Assembly (NCBI GenBank): GCA_030849075.1
Contig: JASAOO010003518.1
Span: 26,758 to 90,757, forward strand
Direction: 5' to 3'
DNA: 64,000 bases
Source: Zelonia costaricensis
Taxonomy: Eukaryota > Euglenozoa > Kinetoplastea > Trypanosomatida > Trypanosomatidae
Shown: positions 31,301-40,657 of the stretch, piece after piece
Position numbering within the stretch: the first letter of the stretch is position 1
How the letters are laid out: each line of letters begins with the position of its first letter
Notes under the pieces: generated by a model
Seen by the model: the letters and a program-made list of their open reading frames with translations, nothing else
Told to the model about the DNA's origin: nothing
The model's database searches: none
Program-made: the position numbers and the translations under genes

Positions 31301-33437
31301 GCCATCAGAAAACCCAACGCCGCGCGCTCGGAGCATAGATTTGGTTACCGGGCTACGGCTGTAGGCCTGCATTTCACGAAATAAACACACACGCGCCGAT
31401 ACCCTTTGAAAGGGGTATTTCATCGCAGCCGCCCCGCGACGACAGTGGCGACGCGACCAGCGTGGAGGCATAAAAAAAGACTCAAGAAGGGTTTCGAACA
31501 GGGACTCGGGCACGCTTTGGATTCCTTCACCGACGAATTGTGGGAGGATCCATGTGGGATGCGAGCGGTGGGCTAGTCCCAGCGGAATCCGTAAGGTGCG
31601 GCTGCGCCCCGCAATCGCCGGAACCATCACCAACGTTTGCGGTGCCTGCTGAGTCCCCATTCCCGCGCTCGATGTGCCACGTCCGCTTTGCCAATCGAGC
31701 CAGACTAAAAGCACACCCGCTCTACATATACGGCGCGGCAAGCTGGGATCCTGTCCCGCTCGCCTTGTCTGCGCTTTGCGCGGGGACAACGTGCGGCAGG
31801 TGAAGCTGTCCGCTATGCACCTTCGTCGCGGCTTCGTGTGGGGTGTTTGCGAAACGACGCATATTCGCACGCTGCGCGCTCCCACTGGACACCCCGGGCC
31901 CCACACGAGGCTTTTTTTTCTGCAGGGGGGGTTGGCGTTCCCGCGCTGTCGATGCAAACCCGCCGCAACGCACCTTGGACGCCGTCGACGTCCCGGCCTT
32001 CAGGCGCCCCCTCCTGGCGCTCGCGGGATGTGCGCCGCAGGCGTTGGTGGCGAACAGGTGGAACCAAACCGACGCGGCAGCTGCCAGGGACCAGACTGAG
32101 AATTCAAAACCCTGCACGGTGCGGCCACCGTTCCTGCACCACAAAAGAAAGAGCTCTCGCCTACACACACAGAAGCGCAAGAACGCGGTATCTCCGCGCG
32201 TGGGGCGCTGGCGGGCCGGACCGCATGCGCCGCCTTCACGGCCCCGGGTCGTGGAGGGGCCAACCACCCAGTTGCGTCTTTTCTGTTGCCCCCCCCGCCG
32301 GTTGTTGTAAACGGCTGGAGGCATCCTGGGGCCGCTTCGAGGTGTTTTTGCCGCCATTTGTGGCGAAGCGAGGGGTTTCTGTCCCTGCCAAAGCTGGGGC
32401 GCCTGGGGTGGTAGCGGGCTCCGGTGCGCGGGGGGCAGGGGACCCGTGGCAGCCCAGCCGCCCCTTCGCGGTGGTGTTTTGCGCGCCACGATGGTGGTTG
32501 AGGGGTCGGGTCTGACCGCTGCTGTGTACGCCGCCCCACCCCCCGCGCCTCACAGGCCTAGTAGTTGTTGCCTCGAAAGCGGGGATGGGTGGGGCGCCTT
32601 CGCCGGAATGTTGGCTTCGAAAGAGGGGGGGCGGAAAAGAGGAACGGCGCTGGTTTGGGGGATTTGTGGCGAAGCTGTTGGTCAGGGGGAAGTAAAAAGT
32701 GCTCAGCAGCTCTCGGGTTTGTAATCACACCTATCCCAGGGGAAGGGGCAATGCCGTCCGCTCCTTGTTTCGCTTTACCGATTCCGATCGTGGTTTCGAA
32801 CGTTCAAGAGCCCGGGCTGCTTTTTAGCTGTTTTCCGGAGCTGCGAGCAGCCCGCGCCCAGAGTCCTCCCGGGGCTCGCTGCGCCAGAAAAAGTCTGAGT
32901 GCCCCCAAGCCTGCTCCTAACCGCCACGCAGCGGTGCGCGCGGTCCTGGGGGCGGTGGTGGTGACTCTCGATTTGAGGAGGGGGGGGGGCGGCGAAGGAT
33001 AGAGGCAGGATAAGGGTGACTGCTGCTCTCGAGACGCCTCAGGAAGTCTGCGCACGCTGACCGGTGGCGGCGAGGGGGTGGGGAACCGGGGTGGGAGATG
33101 GGGTGTTGCTTTCTCAAACGCTGGCGGCTGCACCTCAGCTACGGGCCGGCACTGCTTAAGGCGCAGCGCTGGCGGAAGGGATTGTCTGGTGCTGAGGGCT
33201 TGTCTACGCTGCATACGCGCAGGGTAGGGGCGCGGCCGCGGCCGTTTAGGAGGTTGTGTGTCTAGAGCGTTTCGGCGCGCTGCGTGACGTAAAAAGAAAG
33301 CCACGAATGCGTAGGGGGATTCCTCCGCCGGAAGCAGCTGAAGGCGCTCGTACGCCAGCCGGAATGACCATGGCGAGCATGCTGCTTGCGTGCAAGGCGA
33401 CCACGCGCCGTACACAAGTGCTGACAGAGAATGCCTC

Positions 33438-33456
33438 GCCCCTTCTTCTCCCTTAG
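33438..33456 (+). promoter_or_regulatory. Predicted first trans-splice acceptor of the rightward unit
   Basis: A C/T-rich tract ends in TTAG (AG at 33455-33456). It lies 52 bases before the ATG of the 59-codon gene. Confidence 0.55.
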
Positions 33457-33508
33457 CCTCTCGAATACTCACATCCTCGTCACCCACTGACAAGATTCCT
33501 GCGCCTTA

Positions 33509-33688
33509 ATGGACTTCCAGTTCATCAGTAGCACAGAGCTGCTCTACCCGATCGGCAGTCTAGTGCTCGCCGCCGCCATCACGCTCGCTGTGGGCCAGTG
33601 CATTCCAACTCGTGAGTCAGATGCGTTGGCTGCTGCCGGCTCTTTCACCAGCGCGAAGGATGAAAAAACCCAGGCGTCGTCCACGTGA
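33509..33688 (+). CDS. Small single-pass membrane protein, 59 residues
   Basis: A short open frame begins MDFQFISSTELLY and ends QASST before a TGA. Residues about 13-31 form one clear hydrophobic segment (PIGSLVLAAAITLAVG), followed by a polar, Ser/Ala-rich tail of about 28 residues. There is no presequence-like Arg content. It sits where the first gene of the rightward unit should be, has its own tract-AG signal upstream, and the next gene follows with normal spacing. I do not recognise a family. Small one-helix subunits of respiratory or ER membrane complexes have this build. Coding status is inferred from the clean membrane helix and context, not proven. Confidence 0.55.
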   Translation: MDFQFISSTELLYPIGSLVLAAAITLAVGQCIPTRESDALAAAGSFTSAKDEKTQASST

Positions 33689-33974
33689 CGTGGCTCTTTC
33701 CTCCGTATTCTAGAAGTGCAGCATTGACTCGGAACGCCGAGAGAGCGACACCATCAAAGGAACGAACTGATCAGCGCTGCTTTCTGCAAGCTGTGCTTTT
33801 GAAGCTTAACGCAGGTCAGATGCAGAATATGGCTTCTTGCACCTCTGCCACATGAACGTACACTTCATTCCCTCTCCGCCCACCCTCTTGCGTATTTGTG
33901 CATCTCGTAGCTTTCTGCCCCACAGTGGCACACCTCTTCGTGCTCGGCACCCTCCACATATTTTGGCGCCGCGA

Positions 33975-34910
33975 ATGCTTCGGCTTCCCAAGCAACTCGT
34001 GCGGCTGCCTGCGGGGCTGGTAGGCCGGCGCGCGTTCTCCACCACAGCTGCCCTCCGCGCTGAGTACAGCGCCGAGGAGCGCGCGCGTGAGGAGGCGCTG
34101 CGCCAGAAGGTGCAGCAGAAATACCGGGGCATGCAGATTCCGCCGCTGTCAAGCTACGAGTACGGACACTTCTCGACAATGGGATTGAACGCCACCGCTG
34201 CCAAGGCCGCCACCGATGCACGAGCTCAGGGCGGCGCCGGCTTTGGAGGCGCTGCTTTTCCGAGCCGGCAAGGGACGGACTGGTTGATGCTTTTGACCGG
34301 ATGTGCTTTGGTGTACTTCTCCGGCAAAATTCTGTTTCGCCAGTTCACGCGTGGCGTCAACGGTCTCGAGATGCCGCTCTGGACAGCCAGCGTGGAGCAG
34401 CAGGCAAAGCACCTCCTGTTTGCCGTGCAGTTTGAGCAGAGTGAGCAGGACCAGCTGAAGCGGGAGTTTGAGGCTGTGCGCCAGACCAACCCCTTCGTCG
34501 ACTTTTTTGAGTGGGTGCGGTCACGCCGGCCCGAGTTCTGCTGCGGAAGGAAGTACGCGCTTGACTACGTCATGCATGCCCTTGTGTCCGCCCTGCGGAG
34601 TAGTGACGGAACACAGCTGGCTTCTTTGGCGCGCACGCTGCAGAGCTCGCTCTCGCGCAAGAACGGCGATGCGATGCAACGGGTGGACGACTTTGTTGAC
34701 CAGCTTCACAGTGCTGGGTCTCTTTTCCAGGGGCTGCGCGGAATCGGGGCTTCAAACGCGTACTTTCCTGATCAGCGGCTACGGCCAGCCTATGCGCCGT
34801 CGTTGCAGTCGAGCCAGGGGGGTAGCGCTCTTGAGTCTGATATCAGCAGCGCGCTAGACGTCAAAAGCGACGAGGCGCACAGCTCAACTCCCTTCAGTGA
34901 AGCGAAGTGA
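33975..34910 (+). CDS. Predicted mitochondrial membrane protein, unknown function
   Basis: This protein of 311 residues opens MLRLPKQLVRLPAGLVGRRAFSTT, a classic amphipathic Arg-rich mitochondrial presequence with a likely cleavage near residue 23-28. A charged Glu/Arg helix follows (about 30-50), then one membrane segment (about 101-120, WLMLLTGCALVYFSGKILF). The rest is a soluble helical domain containing a Cys-Cys pair in EFCCGRKYALDY, and a Ser-rich acidic tail. No known domain is recognised. The start was chosen because AG sites at 33909-33910 and 33924-33925 exclude the upstream in-frame ATG. It is probably an inner-membrane protein; function is not assigned. Confidence 0.8.
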   Translation: MLRLPKQLVRLPAGLVGRRAFSTTAALRAEYSAEERAREEALRQKVQQKYRGMQIPPLSSYEYGHFSTMGLNATAAKAATDARAQGGAGFGGAAFPSRQGTDWLMLLTGCALVYFSGKILFRQFTRGVNGLEMPLWTASVEQQAKHLLFAVQFEQSEQDQLKREFEAVRQTNPFVDFFEWVRSRRPEFCCGRKYALDYVMHALVSALRSSDGTQLASLARTLQSSLSRKNGDAMQRVDDFVDQLHSAGSLFQGLRGIGASNAYFPDQRLRPAYAPSLQSSQGGSALESDISSALDVKSDEAHSSTPFSEAK

Positions 34911-35345
34911 GGGGCGAGCGTACGTTGCGTGAGCTTGATCTTTGCCTTCATCCTAGCACAATTACCCCAGTTCCTTGCCACCCCAACGAGCACACAAAAC
35001 AGAAAACACGTGAAGCACGCGTTCGGTACACAGCGGATAGCTCCGTAGGGCTGCACGTGCGTCGGGCAACGAGGGCTGTTTTTTTGCGTCAGTTGCGGTA
35101 GCAGTCGGCGGCGCGTCAGGCGATGTCCCACTTCCTCTTGGTGCCGAAATGCAATGTAAAAAAAGTGGACGTGACGGTTACTGCCGCCTAGCAGCCACTC
35201 TCTCCCTCTCCATGCAGTACTTTTCGTGCACTCCCTTTCATGCCGCCCTCTTTGCCCAACATGCGCACGCACCGCAGCAGATACTACTAGCTATCCTGGA
35301 CCGGCTACGGCTCTTTCTAGTTGGGAAAAAAAAAAGACAGGGAAA
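34911..35345. other. Spacer upstream of the EF-hand gene
   Basis: About 435 bases, with a pyrimidine tract near 35195-35213 and an A-run just before the ATG. No gene is seen. Confidence 0.6.
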
Positions 35346-35900
35346 ATGACCAGCAAGGTGCCCGGCAAGGGCACAGCTCCCGTTTCCCCAGCCCTTCCCA
35401 AGATCTCGCACGACCGAGCTGCTGAGCTCAAGGAGGCCTTTTTTGTTCTGGACTCGAGTGGTAGCGGGTCGGTGAGTGCAGAGGAAGCGAAATCGCTGCT
35501 ATCCACCATCATCTCGACCCCCCTGGCGGAGACGTTTGACGACCTCATGAAGGAGTGCGGTATAGACCCCACGGAGCCGATCACGTTTGCACAGTTTTTC
35601 GTGCTTGCAGTGAAGCTTGCCACCCTCAGCTCGCTCGCCGATGTAGAGGTTGCCAACGAGCCTACCGCGGAGTCCCTGTTTGCCGCCTTCGCTCCCTTCG
35701 ACCCGGACGACAACGGCTACGTGGACTCAACCGTTTTCTTCTGCCTCATGGGCGAGAAAGAAAGCAAGCTTTCGCAGCAGGAGCAGGAGGAGCTGCGCCT
35801 TCGGTTGGAGCGAGTCGGCCACATGAAGAAGGGACGGGTCTACTATAAGGCTTTCATTCTGAACCTTCTCGCCACGAACGCGAACACTCCTTTCTTTTAA
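35346..35900 (+). CDS. EF-hand calcium-binding protein, centrin/calmodulin-like
   Basis: This protein of 184 residues has the four-EF-hand layout of the calmodulin/centrin family. EF1 has a plausible loop at 36-47 (starts DSSGSG, Glu at position 12). EF2 is degenerate around GIDPTEPITFAQFF (72-85). EF3 has DPDDNGYVD at 119-127 but lacks the usual position-12 Glu. EF4 is reduced to the MKKGRVYYKAF region (160-170). Calcium binding is therefore likely at EF1 and perhaps weak at EF3. A short basic/Pro N-terminal tail precedes the fold, and the protein ends NTPFF. The start is the only in-frame ATG after the spacer pyrimidine tract. Subfamily is not resolved; possible roles are cytoskeletal or flagellar. 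Confidence 0.82.
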   Translation: MTSKVPGKGTAPVSPALPKISHDRAAELKEAFFVLDSSGSGSVSAEEAKSLLSTIISTPLAETFDDLMKECGIDPTEPITFAQFFVLAVKLATLSSLADVEVANEPTAESLFAAFAPFDPDDNGYVDSTVFFCLMGEKESKLSQQEQEELRLRLERVGHMKKGRVYYKAFILNLLATNANTPFF

Positions 35901-36568
35901 GGGGCGTGCGCGAACGCTTCACCCTCAGCCCGCCGCGTCACGATCCTTGCAAAGGCAAGACTGCATGTGGTCGCAAAGGGCGCCCGTGCGGCGCCCTACG
36001 GCCTTGTGCTTTTCTGGCTGGATCGCGAAGTCCGCGTCCTGCTCTTCTCGCCTTTGCTGAGTTTTCTGCTCCGGTGCACGTTTTCAGCGAGTCGCTTGTG
36101 CTTCTCCCTACCACTGGAAAGATGCGTTGCCCTCTGCTTTCACGATTTGTGTCGATGTATCGCGCCCTGCTGTCCTCTTGGGAGCAGGGGCGCTTGTCAA
36201 ATGGCGAAAAAAGAGGGTGAACGCTTGTGGTCTCCCGAGTGTAGACCGTGAAGTGAGCGAGTATGCGGCCGCTTGCATGCAGTGTTTTGCTAAAGGTCTG
36301 GCGATGCTCGGTGCACTGCAACCTGCACAGGCGGCGCCCGGCTCGTCGACGCGCACCTGCCATGGTAGAAACTGCTCCTGGCTACATGTGCAACGTGGTG
36401 CGCCGGGTCATTTGACCATGTCATGATGCTGCGCCCTGAAGCTGCTTTTTCTTTTCTGCTCTCTCGCACTGCCCCTTACTGCTCTTCTTCGCACTCTCCA
36501 CCTTTTCCCTCTTTCACGCCAGCAAGCAATCGCCGCCGAAGAAGAAGCGAATCTCTCTATTCCCAGCA
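35901..36568. other. Spacer between EF-hand gene and ABCE1
   Basis: About 670 bases. Pyrimidine-rich tracts dominate from 36440 onward and form the ABCE1 splice signal. No gene is seen. Confidence 0.6.
36497..36522 (+). promoter_or_regulatory. Predicted trans-splice acceptor of ABCE1
   Basis: A T/C tract runs from about 36497 to 36518 and the first AG is at 36521-36522. A second AG at 36565-36566 lies directly before the ATG. Confidence 0.6.
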
Positions 36569-38560
36569 ATGCCGCCGAAGAAGCAGGTTGAGGAGCAGTC
36601 GCGGCTCACCCGTATTGCCGTCGTGAACGCTGACCGGTGCAAGCCTCGCAAGTGCAACCTCGAGTGCCACAAGTGCTGCCCTGTCGTCCTCCAGGGTAAG
36701 CTGTGCATCGAAGTGAGTCACCAGAGCACCATCTCCAAGATCTCCGAGGAGCTGTGCATCGGCTGCGCTCTCTGCGTCAAGAAGTGCCCGTATGATGCAA
36801 TTCGCATTATCAACCTCCCGTCGAACCTTGAGCGCGACACGGTGCACCGCTACGGTCCGAACAGCTTCAAGCTGCATCGCCTTCCCCTTCCCCGGCCTGG
36901 GCAGGTGCTCGGACTGGTGGGGGCGAACGGTACAGGCAAGTCGACCGCCCTCTCCATCTTGAAGGGGCGCGTCAAGCCAAACCTCGGCCGGTACAAGGAC
37001 GAACCTGCGTGGGATGAGATTCTCAAGTACTTCCGCGGCTCGGAGCATCAGGCGTACTTCCAGCATCTCCTCGACGACAAGATGCGCGTTCTGCTGAAGC
37101 CGCAGTACGTCGACAAGGTGCCCAAGACGAACAACGGCATGGTCGAGGCCCTCCTGACGAAGGCGGACGAGCGCAGCATGAAGGGTCACTTTATGGACGT
37201 CCTAGATCTGAAGAACGTGGCGGACCGCACGCTGGACAAGCTCTCAGGTGGCGAGCTGCAGCGCTTCACGATCGCGGCCCTCTGTGTCCAGAACGCGCAG
37301 GTATACATGTTCGATGAGCCTTCTAGTTACCTAGATGTGCGTCAGCGTCTCACCGCGGCGCAGGTCATTCGGGCGATGCTGACGGAGACCAACTACGTCA
37401 TCGTCGTCGAGCACGATCTTTCCGTGGTCGACTACATGTCCGACTTCGTGTGCGTCCTGTACGGCGTTCCCGGCATCTACGGTGTCGTGACGATGCCGTA
37501 CGGCGTTCGCGAGGGTATCAACATCTTCTTGGACGGCTTTGTTCCGACGGAGAACTTGCGCTTCCGTGACGAGAGCCTGACGTTCCACATCTCGGAGGAG
37601 GTCGAGGAGGGTGTCAGCAAGCGCCGCGCCATGAACGAGTACCCGGCGATGTCCAAGAACCTCGGCTCCTTCAGTCTCTCCGTGGACAGCGGCACGTTCT
37701 CGGACTCGGAGATTGTCGTGCTGCTGGGCGAGAACGGCTGTGGTAAGACGACCTTCATTCGCATGCTGGCCGGCCACGTCAAGCCCGACAACGACGCCGA
37801 GGTGCCCAAGCTGTCGATCAGCTACAAGCCGCAGAAGATCGCCCCGAAGTTCCAGGGCACCGTGCGTGACCTCTTGCAGACGAAGATCTACGACATGTTC
37901 TGCCACCCGCAGTTCCAGACGGATGTCCTGAAGCCGCTCACGATCGAGGAGCTGCTTGATCAGGAGGTGCAGAACCTTTCCGGCGGCCAGCTGCAGCGCG
38001 TCGGCCTCTGCATCGCGCTCGGCACCCCTGCCAACATCTACCTCATCGATGAGCCTAGCGCGTACCTCGACTCGGACCAGCGCATCATCGCCTCGCGCGT
38101 CATCAAGCGCTTCATTCTGCATAGCAAGCGGACAGCCTTCATCGTGGAGCACGACTTCATCATGGCCACCTACCTCGCGGACAAGGTCATCGTCTACGAC
38201 GGTACGCCAGCCGTGAACTGCACAGCTCGCACCCCGTGCGGTCTCCTGGAGGGCATGAACAAGTTCCTCAAGAGCCTCAACATCACGTTCCGCCGCGACC
38301 CTACAAACTTCCGTCCCCGCATCAACAAGCTCGACTCCGTCAAGGACCGCGATCAGAAGACGGCCGGCAACTACTTCTACATGACCGAGGAGGTCGACGA
38401 CCCGAAGAAGAAAAAGCCGACCACGGTCGTGAAGAACGCCGACGCGTCTGACGAGGAGGAGGACGAGGACGAGGCGAAGTCGGCCCACAAGAAGCACAAC
38501 AACCAGCGCCGCGACGAGGACGGCAAAGATGGAAAGGGTAAGAAGGCGAACAGGAAATAG
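36569..38560 (+). CDS. RLI1: ABCE1 / RLI1 ribosome-recycling ATPase
   Basis: This protein of 663 residues splits terminated 80S ribosomes and acts in initiation. Two 4Fe-4S clusters sit at the N-terminus: Cys24, 29, 33, 37 (with an extra Cys36 where Ser is usual) and Cys63, 66, 69, 73. NBD1 has Walker [10 protein letters not shown] (118-126), signature LSGGE (225-229) and a Walker B ending in DEPSSYLD (249-256). NBD2 has GENGCGKTT (387-395), LSGGQ (470-474) and [10 protein letters not shown] (492-501). All catalytic motifs are intact. A Lys/Asp/Glu-rich tail of about 48 residues (616-663) extends past the usual end near 600. Cluster insertion depends on the cytosolic Fe-S pathway, whose scaffold NBP35 is encoded at 51884. 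An antisense frame covers much of the gene and is a shadow. Confidence 0.97.
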   Translation: MPPKKQVEEQSRLTRIAVVNADRCKPRKCNLECHKCCPVVLQGKLCIEVSHQSTISKISEELCIGCALCVKKCPYDAIRIINLPSNLERDTVHRYGPNSFKLHRLPLPRPGQVLGLVGANGTGKSTALSILKGRVKPNLGRYKDEPAWDEILKYFRGSEHQAYFQHLLDDKMRVLLKPQYVDKVPKTNNGMVEALLTKADERSMKGHFMDVLDLKNVADRTLDKLSGGELQRFTIAALCVQNAQVYMFDEPSSYLDVRQRLTAAQVIRAMLTETNYVIVVEHDLSVVDYMSDFVCVLYGVPGIYGVVTMPYGVREGINIFLDGFVPTENLRFRDESLTFHISEEVEEGVSKRRAMNEYPAMSKNLGSFSLSVDSGTFSDSEIVVLLGENGCGKTTFIRMLAGHVKPDNDAEVPKLSISYKPQKIAPKFQGTVRDLLQTKIYDMFCHPQFQTDVLKPLTIEELLDQEVQNLSGGQLQRVGLCIALGTPANIYLIDEPSAYLDSDQRIIASRVIKRFILHSKRTAFIVEHDFIMATYLADKVIVYDGTPAVNCTARTPCGLLEGMNKFLKSLNITFRRDPTNFRPRINKLDSVKDRDQKTAGNYFYMTEEVDDPKKKKPTTVVKNADASDEEEDEDEAKSAHKKHNNQRRDEDGKDGKGKKANRK

Positions 38561-40657
38561 AAGGGACTGTCGCTGCTGTGTTGCTGTTGCTGCTCTCGCC
38601 GGGTGTACATGCGTGGATGTACAGTTTGCGCGCCTCCTTCGCGTCCGTGGGTGTCTTTGAGGCGACGCGAAAGGGCCGGTATGGTGGCGTGGAGGGCGGG
38701 AAAGAGCGGGAGGGCTGGTGGAGGGGAAGGTCAGGTTTTTGCTTCTGTCTCGCGCCCCGGCGGTGCTCGCCACGCGCCACTTTTTCTCCGGGTCTCTGTG
38801 TTGCTTGTTGTCTCCCACGTGGCTTGTCGACTCTCGCCTTTCCCCCTCCCTTTCCGCGCCGTGTGGCGCGAACTCCTCTCTGTTGTTGCAAGTGTCACTG
38901 GGGGTCTCCCTATGCACCTCGCACTTTTGTTTGTCGTCGCCGCCTCTTCTTCTCCATCAACGGCTCGCTGTCCTTCTCCCTGGTTGGCTCTGCCCCCTCA
39001 TTGCGGCTCACTACCTTGCTGCCTCGCCGGACAACCTCTCGCCTTGTATGTCTCCTCCCACCTTTGGGTTGGAGTGGCTCCCTGTCCCTGTTCTCTCACG
39101 CCCACCTTGCTTGCCCCACCAGGTCAAAAGGGTGGCATGTGCCCACTATCAAAGCGAGTGTGTCGGGCGGCGTGGGGGTGTGCGTGTGTGCGATGCCGGT
39201 GTTTGGGCACCGCGTGGCGGGCGGGAGTGGAGACCTGTCACGCTCGCGGCGTAGAGGGCGGCACACCGAGACACACGGGCGCACAAATACACGCACACCC
39301 GCGCAGGTGAAAAGAGAGAGAGAGGTAGAGAGTGTCGATAGTATTGTATTTGCGGAACAGGCAGGGGGCTTGGTGAGCAACGCTCTTGCTTCGGCGGTTC
39401 TTGTTTTATGGGCTTCAAGGGGGAGGGTCTCAATGTAGGTAAAATGCAGAGGGCGCCATGCGTGGTTGAAGAAGGCAAGGCGGTGTGAGGGGCAAGGGAG
39501 GACGCCGCGGGTGGCGGCCGCGGTGCGTGTCTGGCAGTTCTTATTGTTGCCCTCTTTGATTGTGCGTGCATGACCGCGGCAGTGGCGTTAAGGGTCGCTG
39601 TCGTTCCGCATGGGCTCGTGTAAGCAAGCAGGGTCGGTAATGGTCAGGCACGCGCCGAGAGGCAGGTGAACGACGAGGGCGCAGAGACGCGGTAGGGGAT
39701 AACAGTAACTTCAGTAAAAGTCTCTTTTTTCATTTTTGTTCTCTTTTTTTGTTTTGTGTTGCGGTGGCAGAGCGCGCTGTATGCCTCCAGAGCCAGCCCC
39801 GCGAACACTGACACACCACTCCTCCGTCTCCCGCGTCGCCGTCTCCCGCTCGCCGTGTTCAAGCAAGCTCCCCTTGTCGAATCAAAGAAGGTACACGAAC
39901 TTAGCCCCTTAAATTTCAGTGTAACTAAGTCACCGCCATGCATCGAGCAAGAAGGACAAAACACCAAGTAAAGCACGAGCTGTTTGCGGAGAGTGGCGTA
40001 GCAAGGGCAACAGGGCGGAGGAAAGGAGCGCGACTGCCCGGCCACACGGCCGCACCGCCTCCTTCCCCTTAGAAGTGTGCCTCCCTTGAGGCGCAACGTC
40101 GCGTATGCGCCGTGGAGCTTGGGCTGCGCAAAGTCGAAGCCACTTCTCCGTGGCACGGCATCTCTCTGCAGCCCAAGCTCTCCAGCGCCAAGGTGCGAGC
40201 CGCACACCACTACACAGTCACGCCTTTGGAGAGGGGAGAGGAAAGACAGGGGGCGAAAGAGAGCGAGATCGCGTCGTTCCCCCCCCCTCCCGCCCCAACC
40301 CCCAACTCCCCGCTCCACAGAACACTGCAGACTGGACCCCACCTGCACCCCCACTACCTGTTCGCGACGCGCACTCAACCAACTTCAACGATCGTCATTC
40401 TTGCAAACCCTTATTTTCTTCTCCACCCGTCGGTCAACCCATTCTGTTTTCCTTTGTTTGGTTGGTCCTGGTGCTCGGGAAGGAAGGAAAAAAACAACCA
40501 CACAAAAAGTGCAAGTCTGCTGCGCCGTTTCAGGCACACGCACGCACCCACGCACCCACGCAAACAAAGAAGCAGGCACACAACACACACGCACACTCAC
40601 GTGCGTCGCGCGCGCCACGGCGGAAGTGTAGCTCGCGAAGAAAGCGCGTAGTGAAGA
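38561..40657. other. 2.1 kb spacer between ABCE1 and the pseudophosphatase
   Basis: No gene is supported; it is the 3'UTR of ABCE1 and upstream region of the next gene. The first 600 bases are C/T-rich on the plus strand. Frames of up to 286 codons here have random Leu/Ser/Cys/Pro/Arg composition. Confidence 0.6.

Larger units (their letters stand above)
28303..33508. other. Divergent strand-switch region, likely Pol II start region
   Basis: The minus-strand and plus-strand gene arrays diverge from this 5.2 kb gene-free stretch. In trypanosomatids such regions are the usual RNA polymerase II initiation sites of polycistronic units, marked by variant and acetylated histones. No open frame looks like a protein, and no tRNA or retroposon was recognised. 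The texture differs from other spacers: few CA repeats or poly-A/T runs, and many C or G homopolymers. C-runs of 8-11 on the plus strand lie at 28864-28872, 28897-28906, 28939-28949, 29864-29874 and 30613-30620. G-runs lie at about 30666, 31925-31931, 32627 and 32980-32989. One C8 run at 32289-32296 breaks the pattern. Assembly error cannot be excluded. Confidence 0.75.

Noticed and set aside
32804..33493. 229-codon frame on minus at the edge of the strand-switch region
   Set aside because: Would be the first gene of the leftward unit but has mixed Pro/Arg-rich composition, no splice signal and no recognisable domain; kept only as a weak possibility.
28303..33508. Search for retroposon relics or tRNA/5S genes in the strand-switch region
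   Set aside because: No signature, poly-A tail, target duplication or tRNA arms were recognised by eye; a database search would be needed.
37331..38917. Long frame antisense to ABCE1
   Set aside because: Shadow of the strongly biased codons of ABCE1; Val/Leu/Arg/Asp/His-rich translation with no family.
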